Assembly (NCBI GenBank): GCA_021647205.1 | Contig: JAKIVD010000001.1 | Span: forward strand, 62,001-126,000 | Length of the DNA stretch: 64,000 bases | DNA from: Bacteroidales bacterium | GTDB taxonomy: Bacteria > Bacteroidota > Bacteroidia > Bacteroidales > F082 | Direction: 5' to 3' | Shown here: piece after piece, positions 27,901 to 36,434 of the stretch | How the letters are laid out: the number at the start of each line of letters is the position of its first letter | Numbering within the stretch: position 1 is the first letter of the stretch | Made by a program: the position numbers and the translations under genes | The notes under the pieces: model-generated | What the model saw: the letters and a program-made list of their open reading frames with translations, nothing else | Told to the model about the DNA's origin: nothing | The model's database searches: none

Positions 27901-28732
27901 CAAAAGTTGAGGGCCTGCTCGGGTTGTCGAATCCGACCATGGTGGGGCTTGCATTACCCGCAATCATCGCGTCCCGCTCGAACACGTAAACGTCGTTACC
28001 GTTAGCGGTGTTGGTAGCCATGTAATAGCCGTCCTGCCAGATGCCGAACTTCATGTAGTCGGGCTTGTCGTCCACATCAAAGGACCATGAATACCAGGTT
28101 CCGGTGGGATCGTTGGAAGTGGATACGGCAATGAGCATGTAGTCGTTGGCACCGCACAAGGAAAACTCGGCATAAAACCAGCGGTCGGCATGCTCATCCC
28201 AGAGTACGATGGGGTCGCCGTCGTTGCAACCCACACCGGGCAAGCCGGGATCGAAAATGGTGTTGAGGTCAGACGGACCTGCCGCTGAACTACCGTCCGA
28301 TTTGTTGAAGATCTGGTAAGTCAGGTTCACAACCTGAAAATAATGGCTGGGGCCCACTGTCCCGTTGCAGTCGGGAGGATAATACGGGGAGTTCTGGCCT
28401 GCATAATTATTATCCAGTCCCCTGCCGTTCGGCATCACCCAACCCATTTGTGTTTGTTCGCCCGGATCAGGCGGCATGTTGTTAAAATCGGGTGGAAAAA
28501 TATCGGGGTTAAGCACCCTGTCTCTGTGCCTGTTCATGTAAAACTCCTCATCTTTCAGATCACCGGTTGTTACAATCGGTGCGTCCCGCAAGGGTGCCGA
28601 GATGGAGAATCCAACGGGTTTTTTAATCACCGTCGGGTGAACAACCTGCCCGATTTTACCAGGAAGGGGTTTCTGTCCTAAAGCCGCGAAAGCAAACAAA
28701 AGCGATAAGATTAAAGTAGCAACTCGTTTCAT
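24917..28732 (-). CDS. Very large exported multidomain protein (propeller-like, FN3-like, MAM-like, GEVED)
   Basis: A 1271-residue protein with signal peptide (VATLILSLLFAFAALGQ). The first 530 residues form a strand-rich, Trp-rich domain (YYPPDCNGTVGPSHYFQVVN, FYAEFSLCG). Two related FN3-like segments follow, each with GSGNFVVYNGTGTS or GSGNFVIYNGAGTS. A MAM-like module (FSQNFDTWTN, NPELQFYYHMYGSSMGTL, MAIDEVTVV) and a GEVED domain (WIDWNQNCDFTDAGE, GFDGEVEDYTI) come next. It ends in a Trp-rich module (DWHDPSNWPFGVIP) rather than a T9SS type A domain. It is likely surface-exposed and adhesive or substrate-binding; no catalytic motif seen. It lies 160 bases downstream of a subtilase gene sharing the MAM-like module. 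Confidence 0.82.
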   Translation of the reverse strand: MKRVATLILSLLFAFAALGQKPLPGKIGQVVHPTVIKKPVGFSISAPLRDAPIVTTGDLKDEEFYMNRHRDRVLNPDIFPPDFNNMPPDPGEQTQMGWVMPNGRGLDNNYAGQNSPYYPPDCNGTVGPSHYFQVVNLTYQIFNKSDGSSAAGPSDLNTIFDPGLPGVGCNDGDPIVLWDEHADRWFYAEFSLCGANDYMLIAVSTSNDPTGTWYSWSFDVDDKPDYMKFGIWQDGYYMATNTANGNDVYVFERDAMIAGNASPTMVGFDNPSRPSTFDGFHCLLPLDNDSSWAPVGSPGQFITIADDGQGNAADELRIYELSVDWATPSNSTFSMVQQLGVNVFSGNFTGDWNNIPQPGTTQKLDGISTVLMFRAQYRNFGGTQKLVCTHTIAETSSESAIRWYQLEKTTGNWSILQQGTYNPDNVSRWNASIAMNDAGQIAMGYSVSDGSSTYPGIRYCGQTVGAPSGTMDVAEVSIWTGAYSQTGANRWGDYCNISVDPSDGNAFWYTNEYQGSSTHGTRIAKITLPAGCTPPTTQASNYALVSATNNSLDISWTRGNGDSVLVVAREGGSVNSDPVSGITYTASAAFGAGNEIGTGNFVVYNGTGTSETITGLTSGKTYYFSFYEFLTLDHCYLTPDYEGSSTTLGPPSLTTATVSNIAGTTATSGGNITSDNGAAVTARGVCWNTVGTPTVTDPKTSDGSGTGTFISNMTGLSPVTTYYVRAYATNSYGTSYGNEETFTTACGTVTAFPFSQNFDTWTNSSPGYTCTADGTVSLEDCWTNATGDDIDWDIFSGATGSGSTGPSSGYGGSGTYLYTESSSCYGSTGYVNSPSLDLTSLTNPELQFYYHMYGSSMGTLSVQVSTDGGTTWSGDIWSKSGDQGNQWNLAVVSLNAYVSSNNVVIRFKAVTGASYTSDMAIDEVTVVASCAQPSQQATSFSATNINNTDLTVNWVRGDGSNVLVLAREGSPVNEEPVSGVSYNADADFSGGDAIGSGNFVIYNGAGTSVIVTSLDTGTNYHFAIHEFYNTDNCYTSPALTGNATTAGPAPCTPCVSNGSTSLQTGTTNVAVNTLNNASGKPAAYSDYTSMSADMEVGNTRNLSIRVNTDGSYTVHTLVWIDWNQNCDFTDAGEQYDLGTATNVADGLTSLSPLGISVPSDALLGATTMRVSTKYNADPTACETGFDGEVEDYTIIVRPGSTTWNGSTVDWHDPSNWPFGVIPNSSYRVIIPTTPANGKFPVIQNGINARCYSITLEAGATITVNGSLEEMK

Positions 28733-28892
28733 ATCAGATGGTTTTAATTGTTTTTCAAGATTTTACAATTCAGGTTTGGTTCGTCAGGCAGGCAGGCCAC
28801 ACCCGGGAAAACCGGCCTTATTTTACAAAAGCCGTTTGCCGCGGATGTCAGCATGCCTGACCTGAGTTATGCTTTGTCACGAAAGTAGCGGC

Positions 28893-31800
28893 TTACTCTG
28901 CGCTGTCTTCCGGTGTTTTTCCTTTGTTGTTTTTGTTTACCGGTCTTGTTGCATTTGCACCGGGAGGCACTTGTCCGACGGTACAATTTCCTGCCGCATC
29001 AATGCTGAATGTACCTCCTGTACCCGTACCGATGTTCAATGTTCCCCCAACGGTAGAATTAAATGCACCGTGGTTAAACGTACCGGCATTGCCGATGGTT
29101 ACATTACCGACAACATTAAAATAACTGTTGGTCACCGTGTTGGTGGTTTGCAGGGTGCCGTTGGTCAGGTCCAGGTTGTTTTTGATGTCCCATCCGTGGC
29201 TGGCATCGCTTCGCTGGAAGTAGTAAATTCCTCCGCCCGAAAGCACCACATTGTATCCAAGCGCGTTGTAAGCAGTATTGGAAGGCAGGAAATAGTGCGT
29301 GCCCGGGCCGGTCATGGTGATGGTTCCGCCCGTTACCGTCGGCCAGGCCACATCGTTGATGTAGAAACTACCCGCCACATTGAAACTGAAGGGCCCGTCC
29401 ATGATGCCGTTCAAATCCGAAAGTGAAAAATAAACGGTTCCTGCTGCATTGATCGTTCCTCCGGAAAGGTGGATATTTCCCTTGGCAAACTGGCTTGCCG
29501 GGCTCCTGCTCCAGTTTGTGAAGCTGAAAGTTCCGCCGGTAATATTCACATCGCTGCCAATTTCGGAATAGAAGTTCCCGCCCACGTTGCAGCTACCCGC
29601 GCTCATGTCAAAGCTTCCGGAGTTGCCCTGTCCGATTTGCAGATCGCCGTTAACGGTCATGGAACCTCCTGCCCCGCAGCTGAGCGCCCCGCCGTCGTAA
29701 ACACTGAGGTTGTTGCAAACGGTAGATTGATTGACAACAGGCAGGAAAGCCATGTTGGGCACTACTACGTCAACGGTTCCGGTGGGTACATTGTTGTCGT
29801 CCCAGTTTCCGGTCGTACTCCAGTCAACACTGCCCGCTTTGGCGGTCCACAAACCGGGGATGCCTGTGCAGGATGCATCTGCATACACCGTCAGGTCATC
29901 AATGTTCCAGCCGCTGTACTGCCACCCACCATCGGTTGCACCGATGGCAAAACGCACCTTGAAACCGGCATTGCCATCGGCCTCGGCCGAAACATCAATA
30001 TCAATCAATTGCCATGCATTGTCCGTAATGGTTGTGGCACCATTGCTGTACTTCTGCACCCAGGCGCTTCCGTCCCACACATCAATGTAGGCATGGTCGT
30101 AGGCCGACCATTCCACGTTGAGCCAGCGCTGAAACTTCAAACGCACATTGGTTTTGCCCGTGCAATTGATCACCGGAGATTCGGCCTGGTAGGCCCTGTC
30201 GGCAAGGTTGGTTTCATAATCTCCGGAGTAAGTGCCGAGCCCGGTAAGGTCGGTCCCCAGCACATTGGTGCCCGAAAAAGCAGCGGCAGGATCGGCGTTG
30301 CCGTAATTGCCACCCAGTCCCTGCGGGGCGGCACGTTGAAATTCACCTGTCAGTGTCCAGCCTTTGTCGGTTTCAAAATCATCGAAGAAAACGCTTGCTG
30401 TTGCAAGTATTCTTCGCTCACCCGCCGGATCCGTAACCGTCGGAACATGAGTCGTTCCGCCGATGGTTACGGAGTCGCAAACGGCATCAACATAATAGCA
30501 AGCGGTTGCCGTATCGGAAATATCGTAGGTAAGCCAGAAATAATTTGTTCCCGCGCTGAGCGTACCTGCGGTCTGTGTGGGATTGATGGAAAACGCGTCG
30601 TTTGGGGCAACGACCATACTACCTACCTGCTTATTCGTTGAGAACACATTGCTTGTTCCCGTGTAATAAAGTTTCGCATTCAGCACATCGTTGGGGTCAA
30701 CAGTTCCCTGGGTGTCAAAGAAGAATGCAGTGGCGGAAAGCGGTGAACCACTGTTGACGGTCACGATCTCAACCCTGATGATCTGGCTGTTGACATCTCC
30801 GGCTGACACATCCGTGGTGGGCCCCTGAACGGTTGTAAGCGAACTTAAGGTCATGGATGCCACATTGTTGATGGCGAAGTTGTCAATGGCCATGTCGCTG
30901 GCCCAGTTATCGGTCGTTCCGAAAAACCGCAAGCGTGTGTAACCGCATCCTTTGTAAGGTGCAAGGTCGATGTTTGCCTGGGTCCAGGCAGCAGCACCCG
31001 AACTGTGCTGTTGCGCGGTTTTCGCGAAAAGCGTTACCCATTTCCCATTGTAAAAAATTTCTGCCCGCAGGGTACCCATGTATTGGCCATACATGTGGTA
31101 ATAAAAGCTGAGTTCCGGGTTGGATATCGTATTCAGGTCAAAATACGGCGTGTAAAGTATCGCCTTTTTAGCGGGTGAATTGGGGCTGGAAGCTTCCGTG
31201 TACATATAATTTCCGCCGCCGGTAACATCGTCATCGGGGCCGGTATTGCCTGAGAGTGTTCCGCCGGCATCCAGCGTCCAGTCAAAATCATCAGCGGTTG
31301 ACTGTGTCCATCCTGCCGGTAATCCAGCATCGAAATTCGTCGAGTAGGGCAAGCCTGCCGTGGCAGGGCTGGCCGTGGTAAAACTCCAGGTTGAACAGCC
31401 CGTTTTTACACCCTGGTTGTTGCGGGGATAAACTTTCAGGTAATAAGTTGTTCCGGGGCTGAGGCATTCCTTCAGTACCCTTTCGCCCTGGTTCACACCA
31501 TTCAGGATGTTGGTGGCGGAAGGATCGGTACCAAAATACACATCGTAGGAAGAAGCATCCGTTACATCCGACCATTTGACCTCTTCAGCCAGCGGTACAT
31601 TGGTGGCGCCGTCAGTAGGTTTTTCAAGGCTTGCGCAGGTGGCGGGTGCGGATGAAAACTCGTTCAGACCCTGGATGACAATGGAAAAGTCCTGCGAAGC
31701 TGCCAGGGTACCGTCGTGGTCAACGGTGATGGTGTAAGTACCCGGTGTAGGATTCTCGATGAACACCGTTTCCACGTTGTCCACATCGTTTTCACCGGTA

Positions 31801-33314
31801 TTGGTGGGCGGGTCCGCCGGGTTGTTCCTGTCGAGTTTCCAGGCATAGTAAGTAGTCGTGCCGTCTGAAATTCTCAGGTCAAGATCGTTCACCAGCATGG
31901 GTGTGGGCGGGTTAAGTTGCGGTGTCGGGGGCGTTCCCGAGGGGTCGGTCCACACCACGGTAACCTTGAGGGGCTTGCGTCCCACGCTGATGTTGCGGGT
32001 GTAAGTCCCGCCGTTTGTCAAAGTTTTTTCGTCAATTACATTTGAGCCTGCGGCATCATCGCTGATGAGGGTGGCCGCCCTTTCGGCATTGAGCAGTCCC
32101 CAGCCGTACATATAATCGGGCCCGGTGTAAGGGCCGGTTTCATCGGCAGTGTTCAGCACCAGGGCTTTGATGGTAGCCGCTTTCATGGGGGTATTGCTGT
32201 GGGTGTTCTGGTAATGTTGCTGCAGCAACACCAGGGTACCGGTGGTATTCGGGGATGACATGGAGGTGCCGCTCATGGTTCCGTAAGTAGTGTTCGATCC
32301 TGAAAAGGAGGAATACAAATCATAACCGTTGGCAACAATGTCGGGTTTGATACGTCCGTCGTCGGCAGGGCCCCACGAGCTGAAGTAAACCATGCTCACA
32401 TCGCCGGGTTCTTTGTAATCGGGCACATCGTGGACAGCGCCTACGGTCAGCAGGTTTTTCGCGATGCCTCTTGTTCCGATGCAGTCGAAGCCGTCGTCGC
32501 CGCCATCGATTTCCGCGTTTGGCGGAGAGGTTCCCGGCCCGTCACCCCGGTCGTTTCCGGCGGATTTAATGATCAGGTAGTTGGGTGCGTTGTAGGCGAT
32601 GTCGTCCCAGTCTTTGGCAGCCTGGTCGTAAAAACCGAAACGGTAGTCCTCCAGGTCACTGATGTTGGTATCTCCGTACCAGATCCAGTTTGCACCATCC
32701 CAGTACCATCCCCGGATGTAACCGTAGGAGTGGTTGGACAACTCCAGTCCGCCTGAAGCTGCCGAGGACATTTCCGCATCGTCATTGGTCCACTCGTAAG
32801 TTGTCAGGTTTGCCTCGTAGGCCATTCCTTTGGCATTGGCGTCAACGCCGGCAGCGATGATGGTTCCGGCCACATGGGTGGAGTGATCGCTCAGGGACGA
32901 AGCGCCGTCTCCGAGTGTAATCCTGCCGCCAAATTCCTGATGCGTGTCCAGGACTTTTCCGCCGTCCCACTCGGCAACTTGTGTGTAGCCGTTCCCGGTA
33001 ACGTTCAGTCCGAGCCCGCCACCCGGGTACAAAGTATTGGCACGTGAAGTTTGTGCAGCGTTCACATTACCGGTAGTAAAATACTGGGGTAAGCCGTTTT
33101 CGATTTTCTGAATCTCGAAGATCGTCCCGTCGGGTAATACCTGCCTGACCGGCAAGTTATGCTTTCGGGCAAACTCAATCGCTTCGGCTTTGTTTTTCTG
33201 GTTTTCTTTGGTTTTCGCTTTGGCAAATTCATTCAGCCAATTCGGGTTAAGCTGTTGCGAAAATACTACTGATGAGAACAAAATTCCCACAAGTAAGCAT
33301 AAAACTTTTTTCAT
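28893..33314 (-). CDS. Large exported S8 (subtilisin-like) serine protease with MAM-like and Trp-rich modules
   Basis: A 1473-residue protein with signal peptide ending FSSVVFSQ. The subtilase triad is visible: Asp in VAEWDGGKVLDTHQ, His in DHSTHVAGTI and Ser in GTMSGTSMSSPNTTG. It is followed by a P-domain-like stretch (LTNGGTYTRNISVGRKPLKVTVVW), an FN3-like segment, a MAM-like module (NPELSFYYHMYGQYMGTL), a second jelly-roll segment, a Trp-rich module (VDWSTTGNWDDNNVP) and a C-terminal run of short beta-helix-like repeats ending in KNNKGKTPEDSAE. No T9SS type A domain is seen. It is predicted to be an extracellular peptidase working at or beyond the outer membrane. Codon use matches its neighbours. 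Confidence 0.9.
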   Translation of the reverse strand: MKKVLCLLVGILFSSVVFSQQLNPNWLNEFAKAKTKENQKNKAEAIEFARKHNLPVRQVLPDGTIFEIQKIENGLPQYFTTGNVNAAQTSRANTLYPGGGLGLNVTGNGYTQVAEWDGGKVLDTHQEFGGRITLGDGASSLSDHSTHVAGTIIAAGVDANAKGMAYEANLTTYEWTNDDAEMSSAASGGLELSNHSYGYIRGWYWDGANWIWYGDTNISDLEDYRFGFYDQAAKDWDDIAYNAPNYLIIKSAGNDRGDGPGTSPPNAEIDGGDDGFDCIGTRGIAKNLLTVGAVHDVPDYKEPGDVSMVYFSSWGPADDGRIKPDIVANGYDLYSSFSGSNTTYGTMSGTSMSSPNTTGTLVLLQQHYQNTHSNTPMKAATIKALVLNTADETGPYTGPDYMYGWGLLNAERAATLISDDAAGSNVIDEKTLTNGGTYTRNISVGRKPLKVTVVWTDPSGTPPTPQLNPPTPMLVNDLDLRISDGTTTYYAWKLDRNNPADPPTNTGENDVDNVETVFIENPTPGTYTITVDHDGTLAASQDFSIVIQGLNEFSSAPATCASLEKPTDGATNVPLAEEVKWSDVTDASSYDVYFGTDPSATNILNGVNQGERVLKECLSPGTTYYLKVYPRNNQGVKTGCSTWSFTTASPATAGLPYSTNFDAGLPAGWTQSTADDFDWTLDAGGTLSGNTGPDDDVTGGGNYMYTEASSPNSPAKKAILYTPYFDLNTISNPELSFYYHMYGQYMGTLRAEIFYNGKWVTLFAKTAQQHSSGAAAWTQANIDLAPYKGCGYTRLRFFGTTDNWASDMAIDNFAINNVASMTLSSLTTVQGPTTDVSAGDVNSQIIRVEIVTVNSGSPLSATAFFFDTQGTVDPNDVLNAKLYYTGTSNVFSTNKQVGSMVVAPNDAFSINPTQTAGTLSAGTNYFWLTYDISDTATACYYVDAVCDSVTIGGTTHVPTVTDPAGERRILATASVFFDDFETDKGWTLTGEFQRAAPQGLGGNYGNADPAAAFSGTNVLGTDLTGLGTYSGDYETNLADRAYQAESPVINCTGKTNVRLKFQRWLNVEWSAYDHAYIDVWDGSAWVQKYSNGATTITDNAWQLIDIDVSAEADGNAGFKVRFAIGATDGGWQYSGWNIDDLTVYADASCTGIPGLWTAKAGSVDWSTTGNWDDNNVPTGTVDVVVPNMAFLPVVNQSTVCNNLSVYDGGALSCGAGGSMTVNGDLQIGQGNSGSFDMSAGSCNVGGNFYSEIGSDVNITGGTFSFTNWSRSPASQFAKGNIHLSGGTINAAGTVYFSLSDLNGIMDGPFSFNVAGSFYINDVAWPTVTGGTITMTGPGTHYFLPSNTAYNALGYNVVLSGGGIYYFQRSDASHGWDIKNNLDLTNGTLQTTNTVTNSYFNVVGNVTIGNAGTFNHGAFNSTVGGTLNIGTGTGGTFSIDAAGNCTVGQVPPGANATRPVNKNNKGKTPEDSAE

Positions 33315-33579
33315 AGACCAAATATTAAATAGTTGTTTTTGAATATTTTACACTTTTATGTATGACTTACAACAGAGGAAGTGAATTGCAGTATCTACAC
33401 GATGAAAGCATCCCGACTGAAGTGTAGTTCCTGCTGGTTGTTTTTCATGAGAAAGCTGCTCTATTTCAGTACGATTGCTGTAAGTCTGCGACAAAAATAA
33501 AAAAATATTGAAATCACGGTATTTTTCTCACACGGCCAGCAGGTTGATATTGAGACAGCTTAACATGATTTCAATTGTT

Positions 33580-33587
33580 TATTTTTG
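33580..33587 (+). promoter_or_regulatory. -7 box TATTTTTG upstream of the amylase gene
   Basis: Consensus octamer 22 bases before the ATG at 33609, in the 294-base spacer between the divergent subtilase and amylase genes. That spacer otherwise shows no gene. Confidence 0.55.
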
Positions 33588-33608
33588 CGTTCTCAAAAAT
33601 TTTACATT

Positions 33609-36122
33609 ATGAAAAAACGAAACTCTTCCTTGTTATTTATTTTTACCTGGACACTCTTATTTTTCTCGGTAAACATTACTGCCAGCGCACAGGATTTCCT
33701 CATGCAGGGCTGGTACTGGGATTACCCCAAAACTTCCGATGGTGCCAACTGGGCCGACAGCCTCATGCTGAAGTCCGGGGAGCTGGGCAACGCAGGCTTT
33801 ACTTACGTTTGGGCACCACCGATGACGCGGGCAAACTCGGGAAACAGCAGCAACGGCTACGACCCCAAAGACCTGTTCGACTACGGCGAATTCAGCGGCG
33901 GAGCCACAGGCTTCGGCACACGCACCGACGTGGACACGCTGGTCTCCAAACTGTCGAAACAAAATGTCAAGCTGATTGCCGATGTGGTGTACAACCACCG
34001 CGACGGTGGCAAAGCCGAGAACAATGCCGGCCTTTCGGATTACGTGCGCAATTTTTACGATTGGTCGAAGGCCGATGCCGGTGCCAACCCCTACCCTTAC
34101 GACCGCATGCGCTGCGTGCTGCCCATCGGCGGCTCGACGGGAAACAATGCCGGCGATTATTACATCAAACTCAGGTCGGCTTCGCAACACAGTAAATTTT
34201 ACAGTTGGGAATACAAAGTCTACGTACAAACCAATACGGTGGGATGGCAAAACCTGGCTGATACCACGGAGAATGAGCCCAACGGCGGTGGCGGTTGCGG
34301 CGAGCCCAACAACAGTATCGAACTGGGCAGGAACATGAACGCCTGGGTGGATGCCGGCGGTTGCGACATTGATGAATTTCATCTATCCCTCTCGGCTTCC
34401 GATTTCGACGCCGCGGGCGACACCCTCTTCTTTTACTTCGGCAAACGCGGCAGTGGGTATTCCGATATGCGCATCCTGGAGATATGGTACAACGGCAACA
34501 ACATCGAAAGCAGTGTGGACTACCAGACCTACACCGACTTTTCGGGCCTGCCCAGCGGGCGCGGTGATATGGACTGGTCGTTTTTCAAACCCAACCTTGA
34601 CCGCACCACCTACCTTTCGGGCGACTGGGATGCCATGTATTTTTTCTACGATTACGACCAGTTTCAACCGGCCACCAAAGACAGCCTCATCGACTGGACC
34701 GAGTGGAACTGGACCGATGTGGGCATCCGGGGCTTCAGGATGGATGCCGTCAAGCACTTCACCCCTGAATTCGTGGGTGATCTGCTCGATTCGTTGCATG
34801 ACCGCTCCATCGATCCCGGCATTGTGGTGGGTGAGTGGTACAGCAGCAACACCGCCGAGCTTTCGGGCTGGGTGAACGACGTGCTCAGCTATATGGAACC
34901 CGCCACCAGAGCCGCCATCAACCCACGGATCTTTGATTTCTCACTTCGTGAAAACCTCCGCAAAGCCTGTGACGACGGAACCTTCGACACCAGGAACGTC
35001 TTTGCGGGAAGCATCGTCGATGCCACCACAACCACCGGTTTCAACGTGCTTACATTTTTGAACAACCACGATTTCAGGGACAACTCGGGTTTTTCGTCCC
35101 TCATCCAGAGCGATGCCATCCTGGGTTACGCTTACCTGCTGACCAACAACTTGCTGGGCGTTCCCATGGTTTTTTATCCCGACTATTTCGGCTACCCCGA
35201 TAATCCCTCCAAGTACCCCTACTTTCCCACGGGTACCAGTCCGCTGAAAACGGAGATCGACAAGCTCATCCAAATCCATAAAAAATACATTTACGGGGCC
35301 ACGGCCGTGGAATACCTCAACCGTTTTTCGACGCCCCGCAGCAGCAGTTATTTTTCAGGCTCCGCCGACAAAAGCCTGATTTTTCAGCTTAGCGGCGGAA
35401 CAGGCGGCAAAGAAGTGATTGTTGCCATCAATTTTTCTTCGTCCACACTGAAGGTTGACCACGAAATCAACCTGGTGAACGGACTGGTTGTTGGCAGCGA
35501 ACTGTACGATCTCGCAGGCAACTCGGCCTTTCCCTACGCGGTGGTCAGCAGCAGCAACCAGATTTACATCGAACTCCCGCCGCGCTCCTGGTCGGTTTGG
35601 GTGCAGGGCAATCCGGTAGCGCCACTGGCGCCATCGTCACTGAAAATCGAAAGCGCTTCGGACGCCCGTTTCGCGCTGAGCTGGACGGACAATTCGCCCA
35701 ACGAAAGCAATTTTGTCCTCGAACGGAAAACAGGTACCGCCGGCAGTTGGGCGGCAGTGACGAACCCGGTGGCCGACACCACTTTTTACATCGACAGCCT
35801 GGTTTTCAATGCGGGAACAACTTATTTCTATAGGATCAAAACCACCAACACTGCCGGCGATTCGGACTACAGCAACACGGTCAGCAGCAGACCCTACATC
35901 ACCTGGCAGGGCTTTTCAACCGACTGGAACGATCCCGACAACTGGATGCATTTCGTCGTCCCCGATTCCACCTGCGATGTGGTTATTCCCGCTGCCACCG
36001 AAGGCGGTAATTTCCCAACGGGCAATTCGGGGGTTTACGGCAAAGTCAGGAAACTGAAACTGGAAAGCGGCAGTGAATTGGATATTCCGGCAGGCAAAAT
36101 TTTGGAGGTGATTAAGGAGTAA
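33609..36122 (+). CDS. Secreted GH13 alpha-amylase with FN3 and C-terminal Trp-rich module
   Basis: An 837-residue protein with a signal peptide (cleavage near ASA-QDF, residue 27). GH13 conserved regions are in place: DVVYNH (125-130), GFRMDAVKH with nucleophile Asp379, VVGEWYS with acid/base Glu409, and NNHD with Asp488. It should hydrolyse alpha-1,4-glucans outside the cytoplasm. About residues 215-320 is an inserted beta-rich segment. After the catalytic domain come an FN3 domain (about 675-765) and a 70-residue end module (DWNDPDNWMHFVVP, DVVIP, KLESGSELDIPAGKILEVIKE) shared with the two exported proteins on its left. No SusC/SusD pair or other starch gene is adjacent, so this is not a standard polysaccharide utilisation locus. 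Confidence 0.92.
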   Translation: MKKRNSSLLFIFTWTLLFFSVNITASAQDFLMQGWYWDYPKTSDGANWADSLMLKSGELGNAGFTYVWAPPMTRANSGNSSNGYDPKDLFDYGEFSGGATGFGTRTDVDTLVSKLSKQNVKLIADVVYNHRDGGKAENNAGLSDYVRNFYDWSKADAGANPYPYDRMRCVLPIGGSTGNNAGDYYIKLRSASQHSKFYSWEYKVYVQTNTVGWQNLADTTENEPNGGGGCGEPNNSIELGRNMNAWVDAGGCDIDEFHLSLSASDFDAAGDTLFFYFGKRGSGYSDMRILEIWYNGNNIESSVDYQTYTDFSGLPSGRGDMDWSFFKPNLDRTTYLSGDWDAMYFFYDYDQFQPATKDSLIDWTEWNWTDVGIRGFRMDAVKHFTPEFVGDLLDSLHDRSIDPGIVVGEWYSSNTAELSGWVNDVLSYMEPATRAAINPRIFDFSLRENLRKACDDGTFDTRNVFAGSIVDATTTTGFNVLTFLNNHDFRDNSGFSSLIQSDAILGYAYLLTNNLLGVPMVFYPDYFGYPDNPSKYPYFPTGTSPLKTEIDKLIQIHKKYIYGATAVEYLNRFSTPRSSSYFSGSADKSLIFQLSGGTGGKEVIVAINFSSSTLKVDHEINLVNGLVVGSELYDLAGNSAFPYAVVSSSNQIYIELPPRSWSVWVQGNPVAPLAPSSLKIESASDARFALSWTDNSPNESNFVLERKTGTAGSWAAVTNPVADTTFYIDSLVFNAGTTYFYRIKTTNTAGDSDYSNTVSSRPYITWQGFSTDWNDPDNWMHFVVPDSTCDVVIPAATEGGNFPTGNSGVYGKVRKLKLESGSELDIPAGKILEVIKE

Positions 36123-36367
36123 AGTTTCAGGTCTGCATCTCGTCAGCTTTGCCATGCGGATGGATGAGCAACAGCTACAAACTTTGCATCCTCGTTAAAA
36201 ATGAGGATCGGGAGGGAGGGTTTGACCTTTCATTCCGGGCCGGGGCTGCCGCGAGGAGACCTGAAAGGCCGGGAAGAAAAATTGGCTAAAACAAATTTGG
36301 TTTGAATAGATAAAGATACATTTTTTGAGTTGGCTGTTTTTCAGGCATCCGGATTGTGTGAATTGTA

Positions 36368-36375
36368 TATCTTTG
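36368..36375 (+). promoter_or_regulatory. -7 box TATCTTTG upstream of the FG-GAP protein gene
   Basis: Consensus octamer 60 bases before the ATG. The surrounding 312-base spacer (36123-36434) also holds a six-base-pair hairpin near 36188-36212 and otherwise no gene. Confidence 0.55.
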
Positions 36376-36434
36376 GGGAGATGCAAGGGCGTTTATTTGT
36401 TGAGCAATAAAAAAACCACTAAAGCAATAAAGCC

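Noticed and set aside
29469-30641. Long plus-strand open frame of 390 codons opposite the subtilase gene
   Set aside because: It is antisense to a well-supported protein, lacks a start signal, and has no domain; the G/C-rich codon pattern of the subtilase explains the absence of stops.
28893-33314. Subtilase as activating protease for the gasdermin-like candidate
   Set aside because: It is a secreted protein more than 6 kb away on the opposite strand with other genes between; bacterial gasdermin proteases are cytoplasmic and adjacent.
36125-36266. Ten-base inverted repeat TTTCAGGTCT/AGACCTGAAA across the spacer after the amylase gene
   Set aside because: The arms are short and more than 120 bases apart; no gene or target duplication supports a mobile element or RNA.
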